DNA from: Bifidobacterium stellenboschense
GTDB lineage: Bacteria > Actinomycetota > Actinomycetes > Actinomycetales > Bifidobacteriaceae
Length of the DNA: 64,000 nt
Direction of reading: 5' to 3'
NCBI RefSeq assembly: GCF_000741785.1
Contig: NZ_JGZP01000004.1
Location: 121,778 to 185,777 of the forward strand
Shown: positions 1-9,402 of the stretch, piece after piece
How positions within the stretch are numbered: position 1 is the first letter of the stretch
Layout: each line of letters opens with the position of its first letter
Notes under the pieces: generated by a model
What the model was told of the DNA's origin: nothing
Seen by the model: the letters and a program-made list of their open reading frames with translations, nothing else
Database searches by the model: none
Position numbers and translations under genes: made by a program

Positions 1-902
1 ATCACATGCATGCCGAGCGCACGTCCGAGCGAGGCAATGCGCACCAGTCGGTCCACCATGTCCGGCAGTTGGTCCTTCAACGCGTGGAATTCGTCGGCCA
101 CGATGACGAGGCGTGGAGGCGCCATGGCTCCCAGATCGGTCACGTCCTGCGCATGGGCGTCGGCCATGAGCCGTTCGCGTCGTCTCAGCTCGGCCTCGAT
201 GGCGTTGAGGGCGCGCGTGGCGTGCCGCAGATCGAGATCGCAGACGTTGCCGACGCAGTGGGGGAGCCGTTCCAACGCACGGAATGCGGTGCCGCCTTTG
301 AAGTCGAGGAACACGAACCGCAGAGCGTCCGGCGTGTTGCGGCAGGCCAATGCGAGACACCAGCTCTGCAACAGTACCGATTTCCCCGATCCCGTGGTGC
401 CCGCGACCAGGGCGTGCGGCCCCTGTCGTCTCAGGTCGAGCCGGAACACGCCATCCGCATGCATGCCGACCGGTACATCCAGCGAGGCGGGTTCCAGCCA
501 CCGGCGTGCTATCGTGCGCCAAGGCAGGTCGTCGTCGACCGGTCGCAGCGACAGCAGTCCCTCCAACGGCATCGCATCGATCAGGTCGAGCCGTGTGCCG
601 TCGTCGATGGCCTCGCGCCGCGCCGCCTCGTCGCGCGCGACATCGTCGTCCCCGGCGTGGCCGCCGCGTCGTCGCGCCGCGGAGGCGAGCATCATGGCGA
701 GACAGCCGATGATCGAGGGGACGAGCATCATGGCGAACAGCCAGCGCCGCATCGTGAGCAGCACGGCGAGCATGATGGCCTGCGCGACGAGCGGCGCCGC
801 CGTCGCCACCATGGTGAGCCGTTCCTCACGACGCGACGGATCGTCGCGGCGGCGATCGCCGTTTCCGCCTCGGCGTGCTGATGATCGTGATCTGCCTGTC
901 AT
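1..902 (-). CDS. FtsK/SpoIIIE-type membrane ATPase, C-terminus beyond window
   Basis: Partial gene. The first 300 residues are visible, read on the minus strand from the ATG at 902, and it runs off the left edge. An Arg-rich N-terminus is followed by two hydrophobic segments (about residues 31-70). Next comes a P-loop ATPase core with Walker A GTTGSGKS at residues 168-175, then LDFKGG, and a Walker B strand ending in ADEFHAL around residue 270. This order and these motifs are typical of FtsK/SpoIIIE ATPases, including the EccC-like motors of type VII secretion. Two N-terminal membrane helices and a short linker fit an EccC-like or stand-alone transporter ATPase better than the chromosome translocase FtsK, whose N-terminus has four helices. 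The substrate cannot be inferred because no WXG100 genes are in view. It lies downstream of an LCP gene on the same strand, with a hairpin between them. Confidence 0.8.
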   Translation of the reverse strand, partial: MTGRSRSSARRGGNGDRRRDDPSRREERLTMVATAAPLVAQAIMLAVLLTMRRWLFAMMLVPSIIGCLAMMLASAARRRGGHAGDDDVARDEAARREAIDDGTRLDLIDAMPLEGLLSLRPVDDDLPWRTIARRWLEPASLDVPVGMHADGVFRLDLRRQGPHALVAGTTGSGKSVLLQSWCLALACRNTPDALRFVFLDFKGGTAFRALERLPHCVGNVCDLDLRHATRALNAIEAELRRRERLMADAHAQDVTDLGAMAPPRLVIVADEFHALKDQLPDMVDRLVRIASLGRALGMHV

Positions 903-956
903 GCGACCAGTGTGGACGGACGGCGCACGTGGACGCAAACGGTGCGGGGAATGTGG

Positions 957-997
957 TCGGAGCCCTCACGAATCTTCACAATTCAGGAGGGCTCCGA
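957..997 (-). terminator. Hairpin between LCP gene and FtsK-like gene
   Basis: Two perfectly complementary 11-nt arms (957-967 and 987-997) enclose a 19-nt loop, 46 bases past the stop of the LCP gene and before the start of the FtsK-like gene. No U-run follows on the minus strand, so termination is an inference from position and stem. Confidence 0.55.
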
Positions 998-1042
998 TGA
1001 ATCGGTCGTGTGGGCGGTCGGTCGAAGGCGTGCCGCCGGTCC

Positions 1043-2560
1043 TCAGCTGTTCTCGGCGAGTGTGCCGACGGTGCCCGCCTTGTGCGTGCCCGCCGCGAGT
1101 TCGGAGAACAGCTCCGTGTTCTTCGTGTCGTCGAGCAGCACCGAGGAACCGACGCCGTCGACCTGATAGTCGGGGTCGGACCAGTAGACGCTGCCGGTGA
1201 CGCCCTTGGAACCGGTGGCGTCCTTGAACGCCAGCGCCATGTCGATCAGGGTGCTGGTGGAGGTCTTGGAGTCGAAGGTCACCGCAGCGAGCCCGGCGTC
1301 CGCGACCTTCATCGCCTTCGCCGGATTGCCGAGCACCTCCTTGGAGGAGACCTTCGAGACGATCGCCGAAATCACCTGGCGTTGGCGTTGGGCGCGGCCG
1401 AAGTCGCCGTTCGCGTCCGCATAGCGCATGCGGGAGAACGCGAGCGCCGTCGTGCCGTCCGCCACATGGCATCCGGCCTGCCAGTTCAACCCGGAGTATG
1501 GATCCTGCACCGTCTCGTCGTAGCACAGCTTCACGCCGCCGACCGCGTCGACCACGGTCGTGAGACCTCCGAACTTGATTTTGGCGATGTGATCGATCTT
1601 CTGTCCGGTGATCTGCTCGACCGTGCTCACGAGCGCCCGATTGCCGTTGAGCTGCGCGACGGCGTTGATTTTCATGTAGGTGCCGTCCACCTGGGTGAGC
1701 GAGTCGCGGGGGATGGAGATGAGCGAGTTGGGACCGTTCTTCGGTTTGGTGAGCACGAGGATCGTGTCCGTGCGGAATCCCGGCGTGTCGTCGGCGCTGC
1801 CGCCGGCCGTGCCGTCGCGTTCGTCGGAGCCGAGGATCAGCCAGGTCTCCGCCGACGTGTCCGCCATGGATGTGAGCCAGCCGTCCTCCTTGTTGAGACG
1901 GGAGCCTACCCAATGCCATGCGCCGAATACGGCGAGCACGAGCGCGACGAGCAGCACGGCGATCGTGCCGAGGATGATATGCGGGGCGCGATGGCGCAGG
2001 GTGCGCAGTGCATGCCCTTGTCCCGCATGTTGCAGTCCGTCACGGACGGCGGTATCGCGACGCGGACGATCCGGCCTCGCCGCGCGAGCCATGCGGTCGT
2101 CGGGACGATGCGGGCCGGCGACGTTGCTGGAACCCGTCGACCGCCGGGCGGCGCGCACCGGTGCGGGGGAGAAGCTGCGTGGCGCTTCATTCCGGACGTG
2201 CGGAGCGGCCGAAGCCGATGACGCCGATCGCGGCACGGATGAGGAACGGGGCGACTGTGATGACGCTGCCGTTGATTTCGAGATGTGCGGAGCCGCGGAC
2301 GATGCACCGGAACGGGGAGCGAACGAGGCGGGGGCCGGCTGCGCCGACTGCCTCGTACGGGCGTGACGTGCCTCGGCGCGCGACGGGGTCGGAGTGAAGC
2401 TCGGCGGGACGGCCGAGGACGCGGATGCGGGCGATGCGGCCGGCGTGGGCTGCACGGTGCGCGCCGGCATGGCTTCCGCCGCGGGACGACGTCGGGATCC
2501 GGCGGGGATGAAGCTCGGAGGAATCCCCTGAGAGCGTGATTCCTCGTCTTCCTGCGTCAT
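1043..2560 (-). CDS. LytR-CpsA-Psr (LCP) family cell-wall ligase
   Basis: 505-residue membrane-anchored LCP protein. LCP enzymes transfer undecaprenyl-linked glycopolymers to peptidoglycan on the outer face of the membrane. The start is set by a GGGGAGG ribosome site in front of the ATG at 2560; an in-frame ATG 20 codons upstream has none. About 190 residues of Ser/Ala/Pro/Arg-rich, probably disordered cytoplasmic sequence precede one membrane helix (about 195-217). The LCP domain follows, with ILGSDERD, SIPRDS near residue 283 and a later FSRMRYAD stretch whose Arg residues bind the lipid pyrophosphate in this family. There is no C-terminal LytR_C domain. The next gene upstream is a second LCP protein on the same strand, so the two may share or divide substrates. 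Which polymer they attach cannot be told. Confidence 0.9.
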   Translation of the reverse strand: MTQEDEESRSQGIPPSFIPAGSRRRPAAEAMPARTVQPTPAASPASASSAVPPSFTPTPSRAEARHARTRQSAQPAPASFAPRSGASSAAPHISKSTAASSQSPRSSSVPRSASSASAAPHVRNEAPRSFSPAPVRAARRSTGSSNVAGPHRPDDRMARAARPDRPRRDTAVRDGLQHAGQGHALRTLRHRAPHIILGTIAVLLVALVLAVFGAWHWVGSRLNKEDGWLTSMADTSAETWLILGSDERDGTAGGSADDTPGFRTDTILVLTKPKNGPNSLISIPRDSLTQVDGTYMKINAVAQLNGNRALVSTVEQITGQKIDHIAKIKFGGLTTVVDAVGGVKLCYDETVQDPYSGLNWQAGCHVADGTTALAFSRMRYADANGDFGRAQRQRQVISAIVSKVSSKEVLGNPAKAMKVADAGLAAVTFDSKTSTSTLIDMALAFKDATGSKGVTGSVYWSDPDYQVDGVGSSVLLDDTKNTELFSELAAGTHKAGTVGTLAENS

Positions 2561-2673
2561 GCCGCCTCCCCATGCCTGTCGATCGGATACGTTGTCTGAA
2601 CCTATGTCACTGTTGCACATCGTGGTGCCGGGGCGGGACGGGTGCCCGTTATTTTCTCATTTCCGGCACATGC

Positions 2674-2711
2674 GGAGGGCCCGCGACGCAGATGCGCGTC
2701 GCGGGCCCTCC
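2674..2711 (-). terminator. Strong hairpin after second LCP gene
   Basis: A perfect 15-bp GC-rich stem (2674-2688 with 2697-2711) and an 8-base loop lie 28 bases after the stop of the LCP gene ending at 2739. On the minus strand an A/T-rich stretch follows. The sequence is symmetric enough to work in both directions. Confidence 0.7.
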
Positions 2712-2738
2712 ATTGGAACCCGTCCCGTCCGTCACGGA

Positions 2739-4172
2739 CTACTGCTTGGTGGGGCAGGCCACGTTGTTGAGGTAGGCCTCGGAGATGCCGATCACCTGAC
2801 CGCTGGCCGCGTCCTTGATGATGCCGGTCTCCGTGTCGATGACGCCGCCGGTGGCGGTGTCGATGTACTGGCCGGAGGCATCCTGCTCGATGCCGTCGGC
2901 GACCTTCGTGTTGCCGGTTTGGGAAGACTGGTCGGAGCCCTGCTGGTCGGTCGTGGACTGGTCCGTGGAGTTCTGGTCGGTCGTGGACTGGTCGGAGCCG
3001 CCGTTCTGATCGGACTGTCCGGATTGGTCGGAGCCCGTGGAGCCGGAATCCGTGGACTGCTCCACGAACGGTTCGCCGTTGCGCATCTTCGCCCACAGGG
3101 TGTCGGCGTCGTCGCCCCACACCACGCGGTTCGGGTCGCTCGGCGCGGCGACCACCGGCACGGTGCGCGTGTAGAAGTTCGAGACGTTGAGATCCTTGAG
3201 GCTCATGGCAAGACCGGCGAGCGTGGTCGTGTTCGCCAGTCCCTTGGAGATGTTGAGCGACTTGAGCGCCGCCTTGGCGAGCTGGTACAACTGGCCGGAC
3301 TGGGTGAGCATGTTCTTCTGGAGCGCCTCGTTGAGCAGCTGCTTGACGAGATACTGCTGTCGGGTGGTGCGCTGCACGTCGGAGCCGTCTCCGGCGCCGT
3401 GGCGCAGACGGGCGTACTGGGTGGCGGCGGTGCCGTCGAGATGCTGCCAGCCCTTGCTGAGGTTCATACCGGTGTAGCCGTCGGAGATGTCCGCGGGGAT
3501 GCACAGATCCACGCCGTTGATAGCGTCAATCATGTTTTTGAGACCGTTGAAGTCGACGACGATGAAGTTCTGGATGTTCAGGCCGGTCAGCGAGTTCACC
3601 GCGTTCATCGTGCAGCTGGCCGCCGAGGCGAGATCGCCGCCCTGGCTGTAGCCGGAGGCGAAGATCGAGTTGAACATCACGTTGTACTGGGCTTCGAGCG
3701 TGCCGTTCGAGGTCTCGCAGCTCGGCGCGTCGATGAGGGAGTCACGGGGGATGGACACGAGGTTGATGTACTTGCGGTCCGCGGAGATCTGCATGACCAT
3801 CGTCGTATCCGCGTTGTGCGTGCCCTGGACATCCGCTTCGGAACCGCCGATGGCGCTGTTGTCGCCGTCGCGGGTGTCCTGCCCGAGGATGAGGATTTCC
3901 AGCGACTTGCCGGCGTTCGGGTCGACGACCTGCGTGGAGGCGGACTTGCCGTTCTGCTGGATGACGTCGACGGCCTGATCGGTGATCGTGCCGTTGATGT
4001 CAAGCAGCGTCGCGCCCGCCGCGGTGCCGGCGAACACGAGTACGGCCGCCACCGCGCAGATCACGGTGTTGCGCAGTCTGTGTTGTACGCGGAACGCGAC
4101 GCTATGGCGCGGAGGACAATCCCCCCAGCCGTTGACGTTGGGGATATCGGCACCGGATCTCTTCGAGCTCAC
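2739..4172 (-). CDS. LCP family protein with Gln/Ser/Asp/Thr-rich tail
   Basis: 477-residue LCP-type ligase. The frame is open upstream to 4376, but AGGAAGG stands about 10 bases before a GTG at 4172, and the upstream residues look non-coding, so GTG is taken as start. A membrane helix lies near residues 37-58. The LCP domain follows, with ILGQDTRDGDN near residue 95, VSIPRDS near 138, and QYARLRHG plus RTTRQQ carrying the conserved arginines. After the domain there is a low-complexity linker (about residues 366-424) made of repeated Asp-Gln-Ser/Thr units, then a compact end with repeated ASGQ-type segments and one Cys. The linker probably spans the cell wall. Together with the LCP gene downstream it forms a minus-strand pair; each has its own hairpin, so they are probably separate transcripts. 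Confidence 0.88.
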   Translation of the reverse strand: MSSKRSGADIPNVNGWGDCPPRHSVAFRVQHRLRNTVICAVAAVLVFAGTAAGATLLDINGTITDQAVDVIQQNGKSASTQVVDPNAGKSLEILILGQDTRDGDNSAIGGSEADVQGTHNADTTMVMQISADRKYINLVSIPRDSLIDAPSCETSNGTLEAQYNVMFNSIFASGYSQGGDLASAASCTMNAVNSLTGLNIQNFIVVDFNGLKNMIDAINGVDLCIPADISDGYTGMNLSKGWQHLDGTAATQYARLRHGAGDGSDVQRTTRQQYLVKQLLNEALQKNMLTQSGQLYQLAKAALKSLNISKGLANTTTLAGLAMSLKDLNVSNFYTRTVPVVAAPSDPNRVVWGDDADTLWAKMRNGEPFVEQSTDSGSTGSDQSGQSDQNGGSDQSTTDQNSTDQSTTDQQGSDQSSQTGNTKVADGIEQDASGQYIDTATGGVIDTETGIIKDAASGQVIGISEAYLNNVACPTKQ

Positions 4173-4415
4173 GGACGCAAACCTTCCTGTCGGAGACAAA
4201 AATCCTTTTGATTGTACGGCAGGCGGACGAAAAGACTTCGGGAGACCTGTGGCGGAGAGAAGTCCGGGCCTCCGGAATCCGGCGAAAACGGCCTTATACC
4301 ACAGTCCGCGTCCGAAGTGTGGCATTGACACGGCTCCACTTGACAAAAGGCGAAGCGCATGTGTGTAATCTAACACGAAGGAACAGGCTCGAGTCAGGCA
4401 AGGGAGGTCATGCGC

Positions 4416-4718
4416 ATGTGGGGCATTGCCGAGGACTCCGCCGACGAGCCGCTGGAGGAGCTGCTGTGGGGGTTGTTCTCGCCGGACGGCGACGTGTCAT
4501 GGCAGCGCAAGGCGTTGTGCTCGCAGACCGACCCCGAGGCGTTCTTCCCGGAGAAGGGCGGTTCGACGCGTGACGCCAAGCGCGTATGCGCGCAATGCGA
4601 GGTGCGTCAGCAATGTCTGGAATGGGCCATCGACCATGATGAACGGTTCGGCATCTGGGGCGGCATGAGCGAGAGGGAACGCCGACGGTACAAGAAAACA
4701 CGCAAGGAGCAGGCGTGA
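4416..4718 (+). CDS. whiB2: WhiB-family iron-sulfur regulator, WhiB2 type
   Basis: 100-residue redox-sensing transcription factor found only in actinobacteria and their phages. Four cysteines (35, 58, 61, 67) in the Cys-x22-Cys-x2-Cys-x5-Cys spacing bind the 4Fe-4S cluster. The G(I/V)WGG turn is at 79-83 and a basic C-terminus follows for DNA and sigma-factor contact. Two ATGs compete: 4410 is only 2 bases after the GGAGG, 4416 is 8 bases after, so 4416 is preferred. The stop overlaps the GTG of the next gene, giving translational coupling to a large glycosyltransferase. WhiB2 (WhmD in mycobacteria) is tied to septation and cell-wall growth, and the same neighbours occur in other actinobacteria, which supports the WhiB2 label. 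The label is inferred from context and length, not from a tree. Confidence 0.85.
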   Translation: MWGIAEDSADEPLEELLWGLFSPDGDVSWQRKALCSQTDPEAFFPEKGGSTRDAKRVCAQCEVRQQCLEWAIDHDERFGIWGGMSERERRRYKKTRKEQA

Positions 4719-7700
4719 CTGACAACGAACGAACTTCCACCATGACGGGCGGCGTGCGCCGGGTTCTGGCCGACGCATTGGCCGCCCGTCCGTATTCGCA
4801 CGCGAGGGCCGTCGAGACGGGCGTCGCCGCGGTCGTGGCCGTCGAGGAGGACCTCCGGTTCCTGCCGGACACGCTCGCGGCCCTGCTCGGCCAGACCGTG
4901 CTGCCCGGCGTCATCGTCATCGCCGACTGCACCGGCGGCACGGCGCAGCCGCTGCGCACCTCGTTCGATGTGACCGTGACGCCCTCCGACCCGATGCTTG
5001 GCCATGAGCCGCGCACGGTGTCCGTCGACGTGCGTCTCGTCCGCGCGCAGGGCGCGTCGTCGTTCGGCGACGCCGTCGCCAAGGCCATGGACTATGCGCG
5101 GCTGGACGCGTCCACACGCGCGCTATGGCTGCTGCACGACGACTCCCGTCCCGCCGACGAGCGTTGTCTGGAGCATCTCGTCGAGGCATGGCGCAACTCG
5201 CCGGGAGCCTCCCTGCTCGGAGGCAAGCAGCTCGACTGGGAGGGGACGCGTCTGCGCGGCGTCGGCGCCTATGCCGCGGGCCACGCCGTCAACACGCTGG
5301 TCGTCGACGGCGAACCCGATCAGGAGCAGTACGATTCCCGCGCCGACGTCTTCGCCGTGTCGATGGCGGGCGCGCTCGTCCCGATGGAGACGTATCGCGC
5401 GTTCGGAGGATTGAACGGATGGTTCACCACCTACGCCGAAGGCGCCGACCTGTGCCGCAGGATCTGCCGTGGCGGCGGCCGCGTGGTCGTCGTGCCGCGC
5501 GCCGGCATCGCCCATCGCCGCGCCCGCTTCGAGGGCGTACGCACCCGGGAGGGTGAAGGACTCGACGAGGAGGACGCCGTCAATCCCGCCATGCGCGTGC
5601 TGTCCGCGTGGCGGCACTACCGGTACACGGACATCGCCATGCTCCGCTGGCCGCTCGTCTGGCTGTGGTCGCTGCTCGCGGCAATCGGACTCGCTCTGGC
5701 GCGTCTCGTCGCCAAGCAGCCGTACGAGGCATGGTGCGAGCTGTGCATGCCGTGGCGCGCGCTCGGATCGCTGCCCGGTGCCATGCGCGCCCGCAGGGCC
5801 GTCGCGCGCCAGACGAAGGTGAGTCGGCAGCGTCTCGCACTGCTCACCGCCACACGTGAGCAGATCTCCCAATGGCACGAACGCAGCCGCGCGCTCGCCG
5901 ATCAGCAGGGCACCGTGCTGCTCGGCCCGCTGGTGCGTTCCCATCTGCGCATGCGCGCCCTGCGCCGCTGGGGCCTCGCCGCCGCGATGGCGATCGCCGC
6001 GTTCATCGTGGTGGTGGCGCTCGACTGGTCGCTGTTCCGCGCGGCCCTGTCCGGCTCGTCGCTGACCTCCGCTCAGTGGTTGCCCACCAACGCGTCGCTC
6101 GCGCAATTGTTCTCCGCGGCCACCACGCAGTGGACGTGGGGCGTCGGTGTCGGCGTCGCCGTTCCTCCCGCCCCGTGGCTGTGGGTGCTGCTGCTCGTCT
6201 CGCTGATTACCGGCGGGCATGTGGCCGCCGCCACGAGCGTCATGTTCTTCCTTGCCGCACCGCTTGCCGCCCTCTCCTTCTGGGCGCTGGCGGGCGTGTT
6301 CACCCGTTCCGATGCGGTGCGCGTGATTTCCGGCCTGCTCTGGGCATCGCTCGGTCTCGCGCTCGGCCTGTATTCCACGGCCGATCTGCCGATGCTCACC
6401 GTGATGGTGTTCCTGCCGGCGGCGTTCGCGTTCACGTTCCGCGCGGTGGGGCTCTACCATACGGAGGATCCCATTCGACCCCGCCCCTCGGTGCAGTCCT
6501 CGGCCGCGGCCGCCCTGTGCTACATGCCGGTGGTCGCCGCCGAACCGCAGCTGCTGCTGCCGCTCGTCGTCACGTTCCTCGTGTTCCTGCTGTTCGTGCC
6601 GCGTCACCGCGCGATGCTGCTGCTCATGCCGGTTCCGGCGGCACTGCTTGCAGCCCCCACGCTCGTGGCGTGCGTGCGCTACGCCTCGCGCGGCGAATGG
6701 CGTCAGCTGTTCGGTGACATGACGGTGCCGGCATCGTCCGCCGACGGCCGTCCCGCCGCGCTCAATCTCACCGAGGTGGTCATCCGCGCGTTCGGCTTCG
6801 ACGAGTCGGCCGGATTCGGACAGTTCCTCGCATCCGGTTTCGGCATCGCCACGTTGTGCATGCTGGTCGCCGTGACCGTGCTCGCCGTCATCTCGCTGGT
6901 GCTGCCGTTCGCCTTGCGCGCCTCCCGCATGATGTGGGTGACGATCGTGGCCGGAGGCGCGTTGAGCCTCGGCTCGGCCCGCGTCGCCGTCGCGCTGGAT
7001 GCCGACGGCGCCGTCGGCGGCTCCGTGCTGCCCGGTCTCGTGTTCGCCATGCTCGGCGCCCTGTCGTGCGTGTGCCTGATGGCGGGAGGCGCGGTACGCC
7101 GGTTCGTCGCGTTGAGCGCTCCCGGCGCCGCCGGCAAGGCGCACGTGTCGGGACGCCGCGTGGCGATCGTCGCCGGCCGTGTATGTTTGTGCGTTGCCCT
7201 GGCCGTCGGCGTCGTCGCCTGGACCGGGTTCTCCACGGCCCGTCACGTCGCCGGTTCGGTGCGCGTCGCCGGCTCCGGTCTGCCGATGGTCGCCATGGAC
7301 ATGCTCGAAGGTCAGTCGGGACAGCGCATCCTCGCGCTCGACGCGGAATCGCGCTCCAACGTCTCCTACGCGGTGATGGACACCTCGACCGGTGACCTGG
7401 TCGATTCGTCGCCCGCATGGCGGGCGCGTCAGACCGCGGGACAGGAGAACGCCACGGACACCGCCATCGGCGGACTGTCCGCGCGGCTCCTGTCGAACAG
7501 CGACGACGCGGCCATCGCCGAACTCGTCAAGCTCGGATTCGGCGGCGTGTTCGTCGTCTCCGGTCAGTCCGGTTCCGACCAGCTCGCCACGAACATCACC
7601 GCATCCGACGGCACCCAGTCGGTCGTCACCTCGAACGCCGGCACCTATTATCGCCTGACCGCGGCCGAAGGCACGGGCGTCGGCGTCGACGCCAAGGGAG

Positions 7701-7870
7701 AACAGGCCATGGAGCATAGTCCATGGCGTTACGCGTGGCTGGCCGCGCTCGGCGTGACGAGCCTGCTGTACGTACTGGTCGCCGTGCCCCGGCGGCGTCG
7801 ACGCGAACGGCCCGACGAGGATGAGCAGGACGCACAGGCCGAATCCGGACAGGAGGTCGTGAAGGCATGA
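4715..7870 (+). CDS. Large GT2 glycosyltransferase fused to polytopic membrane region
   Basis: 1051 residues. The N-terminal part (about 34-290) is a GT-A glycosyltransferase 2 domain: VVAVEED at the nucleotide-binding strand, a LLHDDSRP segment in the place of the acceptor-site Asp motif, and a GLNGWFTTYAEGADL helix typical of GT2 enzymes. From about residue 315 onward there are many hydrophobic segments, an extracytoplasmic part near 850-1000, and a last helix before a charged Glu/Asp-rich end. It begins at a GTG overlapping the whiB2 stop, with AAGGAG upstream, and its stop overlaps the next ATG by 4 bases. The three genes are therefore one transcription unit. Actinobacterial relatives sit beside whiB2 and DUF5719 genes and are thought to act on envelope glycans. 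The product is unknown. Confidence 0.85.
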   Translation: MTDNERTSTMTGGVRRVLADALAARPYSHARAVETGVAAVVAVEEDLRFLPDTLAALLGQTVLPGVIVIADCTGGTAQPLRTSFDVTVTPSDPMLGHEPRTVSVDVRLVRAQGASSFGDAVAKAMDYARLDASTRALWLLHDDSRPADERCLEHLVEAWRNSPGASLLGGKQLDWEGTRLRGVGAYAAGHAVNTLVVDGEPDQEQYDSRADVFAVSMAGALVPMETYRAFGGLNGWFTTYAEGADLCRRICRGGGRVVVVPRAGIAHRRARFEGVRTREGEGLDEEDAVNPAMRVLSAWRHYRYTDIAMLRWPLVWLWSLLAAIGLALARLVAKQPYEAWCELCMPWRALGSLPGAMRARRAVARQTKVSRQRLALLTATREQISQWHERSRALADQQGTVLLGPLVRSHLRMRALRRWGLAAAMAIAAFIVVVALDWSLFRAALSGSSLTSAQWLPTNASLAQLFSAATTQWTWGVGVGVAVPPAPWLWVLLLVSLITGGHVAAATSVMFFLAAPLAALSFWALAGVFTRSDAVRVISGLLWASLGLALGLYSTADLPMLTVMVFLPAAFAFTFRAVGLYHTEDPIRPRPSVQSSAAAALCYMPVVAAEPQLLLPLVVTFLVFLLFVPRHRAMLLLMPVPAALLAAPTLVACVRYASRGEWRQLFGDMTVPASSADGRPAALNLTEVVIRAFGFDESAGFGQFLASGFGIATLCMLVAVTVLAVISLVLPFALRASRMMWVTIVAGGALSLGSARVAVALDADGAVGGSVLPGLVFAMLGALSCVCLMAGGAVRRFVALSAPGAAGKAHVSGRRVAIVAGRVCLCVALAVGVVAWTGFSTARHVAGSVRVAGSGLPMVAMDMLEGQSGQRILALDAESRSNVSYAVMDTSTGDLVDSSPAWRARQTAGQENATDTAIGGLSARLLSNSDDAAIAELVKLGFGGVFVVSGQSGSDQLATNITASDGTQSVVTSNAGTYYRLTAAEGTGVGVDAKGEQAMEHSPWRYAWLAALGVTSLLYVLVAVPRRRRRERPDEDEQDAQAESGQEVVKA

Positions 7871-9378
7871 ACCGGCAGGGAACACCGATGCGCGTGCTGC
7901 GCATCATCACGGCGGTCGTCACCAGTGTGCTGCTTCTTGCGGCGTTCGCGCTGCTGGCGGTCGTCCGCATGCCCGATCTGATGGTCGACGACGCGTCCGG
8001 CACGCTCGGATCATCGCACCGCATCGTGCAGGAGAAACTCGAGGCCTACTGTCCGGCCCGCATGCAGCTGCCCGACTCCACCGACTGGGGCGACAGCGAA
8101 TACCGCGCCTCCGACGGCGACATCGCCACGTCCACGGCGCTCGCCGCATTCGGTTCCGTCTACGCCTCCACCTCGTCGCCGCTCGACCTGACCGGCGATG
8201 GGAAGACCACGTCGCTCAAAGCGCCCGACAAGCCGGTCAGCCGTGACGCCATGGTGCTTCGGGACGACGGTGACTACTCCCGTCTGCTCGACACGAACCT
8301 GCTCAAGGCGGGCGATGGCTCCGGACACGCCGGCGTCATCGTGTCGCACGCCTCCGACGGCGATTTGCGTGGCATCGCCGCCGCCACCTGCGCCACCCCG
8401 GCGATGAGCCAGTCGTTCCTGCTGACCTCCACGGCGACCGGCACCCGGCAGCAGCTGGTACTCGCCAACCCCTCGTCGAAGGCGACCACCGTGTCCGTCA
8501 CCGTGGTCGGCAGCAAGAACGCCGGCAGGATGAGCCTGTCCACCGCAGGCAGCGCCACCGTCGCCGCCGAAAGCGAAACCGTCGTCGACCTGTCCGCCGC
8601 GGCCTCCGGTCAGGATGGTCTCTACGTCACCGTGAACAGCGGCGCCACGCCGGTCGGCGCCGTCGTGCGCACCACGGCGAGCAGCGGACTGACGCCCAAG
8701 GGATCCGATTTCACGATGCCGGCGGGTGACGCCACCGTGACGAACATCATTCCCGGCATCGCCGAAGGCGACGGTGTGAGCCTCTACCTGTACGGCGAGC
8801 AAGCGGGGGAGGTGTCCCTCTCCTGGGCCACCGATGGAGGCGCGAAAGGCATCCGCAAGGAACAGGTGAAGGCCGATCGCGTCACCGTCATCGATCTGGG
8901 CAAGGCGCCCAAGAATGCGCGCGGCGTCATCGTCTCCGGCGGCGACCACGCCTTCGTGGCCTCCGCCAAGGCGACGCGCTCCGGCTCCGGCGGCCAGGAG
9001 GACTTCGCGCTGCTGCAGGCGGCGCAGCCCGCGGTCTCCTCCGGCATGGCGATCGCCGACGGCATCGACACGACGCTCACGTTCATCAACGCCGGCGACG
9101 AGGACGCGACCGTGAAACTCACGTTCATGGACGAATCCGGCAAGGCCGGCGACGAACGCGACGTGGCCGTCAAGGCACATGACGCGACCACCGTGAAGGG
9201 GGAGGGCGTCGCGGCCGTCGTATCCGACGAGAACAAGACAGTCTCCTGGGGTGCGCGCATCACCGGCGGCGGACTCGATTCGTCGAAGACCGCGGGATTG
9301 TCCGCGGTCGCGCCCACCACGCTCGCGGTGCGCGAGGAAATCGTCAGGGCCGTTCCCGACCAGTCGATCGTACGCTGA
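7867..9378 (+). CDS. DUF5719 family secreted or membrane-anchored protein
   Basis: 503 residues. One hydrophobic helix at about 11-30 acts as signal anchor. The rest is an Ala/Thr/Ser/Val-rich exported region with repeated beta-strand-like blocks (for example TTVSVTVVGSK and ATVKLTFMD), consistent with immunoglobulin-like sandwich domains. The ATG overlaps the stop of the GT2-membrane protein by 4 bases, so the two are translated together and probably act together at the cell surface. The DUF5719 assignment rests on architecture and on the invariant actinobacterial neighbourhood (whiB2, GT2, zincin). No catalytic motif is visible. It converges on the zincin gene with a gap of only 24 bases and no clear terminator. 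Confidence 0.75.
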   Translation: MNRQGTPMRVLRIITAVVTSVLLLAAFALLAVVRMPDLMVDDASGTLGSSHRIVQEKLEAYCPARMQLPDSTDWGDSEYRASDGDIATSTALAAFGSVYASTSSPLDLTGDGKTTSLKAPDKPVSRDAMVLRDDGDYSRLLDTNLLKAGDGSGHAGVIVSHASDGDLRGIAAATCATPAMSQSFLLTSTATGTRQQLVLANPSSKATTVSVTVVGSKNAGRMSLSTAGSATVAAESETVVDLSAAASGQDGLYVTVNSGATPVGAVVRTTASSGLTPKGSDFTMPAGDATVTNIIPGIAEGDGVSLYLYGEQAGEVSLSWATDGGAKGIRKEQVKADRVTVIDLGKAPKNARGVIVSGGDHAFVASAKATRSGSGGQEDFALLQAAQPAVSSGMAIADGIDTTLTFINAGDEDATVKLTFMDESGKAGDERDVAVKAHDATTVKGEGVAAVVSDENKTVSWGARITGGGLDSSKTAGLSAVAPTTLAVREEIVRAVPDQSIVR

Positions 9379-9402
9379 GGGAGGGCTGGGACCGACCGGA
9401 CC

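Noticed and set aside
4340..4371. TTGACA / TAATCT promoter for whiB2
   Set aside because: The spacing is 20 bases, too long for a standard promoter, and other pairs are equally weak.
5123..7885. 920-codon minus-strand frame opposite the GT2-membrane gene
   Set aside because: Composition (Arg, His, Gln) is that of an antisense shadow; the plus strand shows clear glycosyltransferase and membrane-helix patterns.
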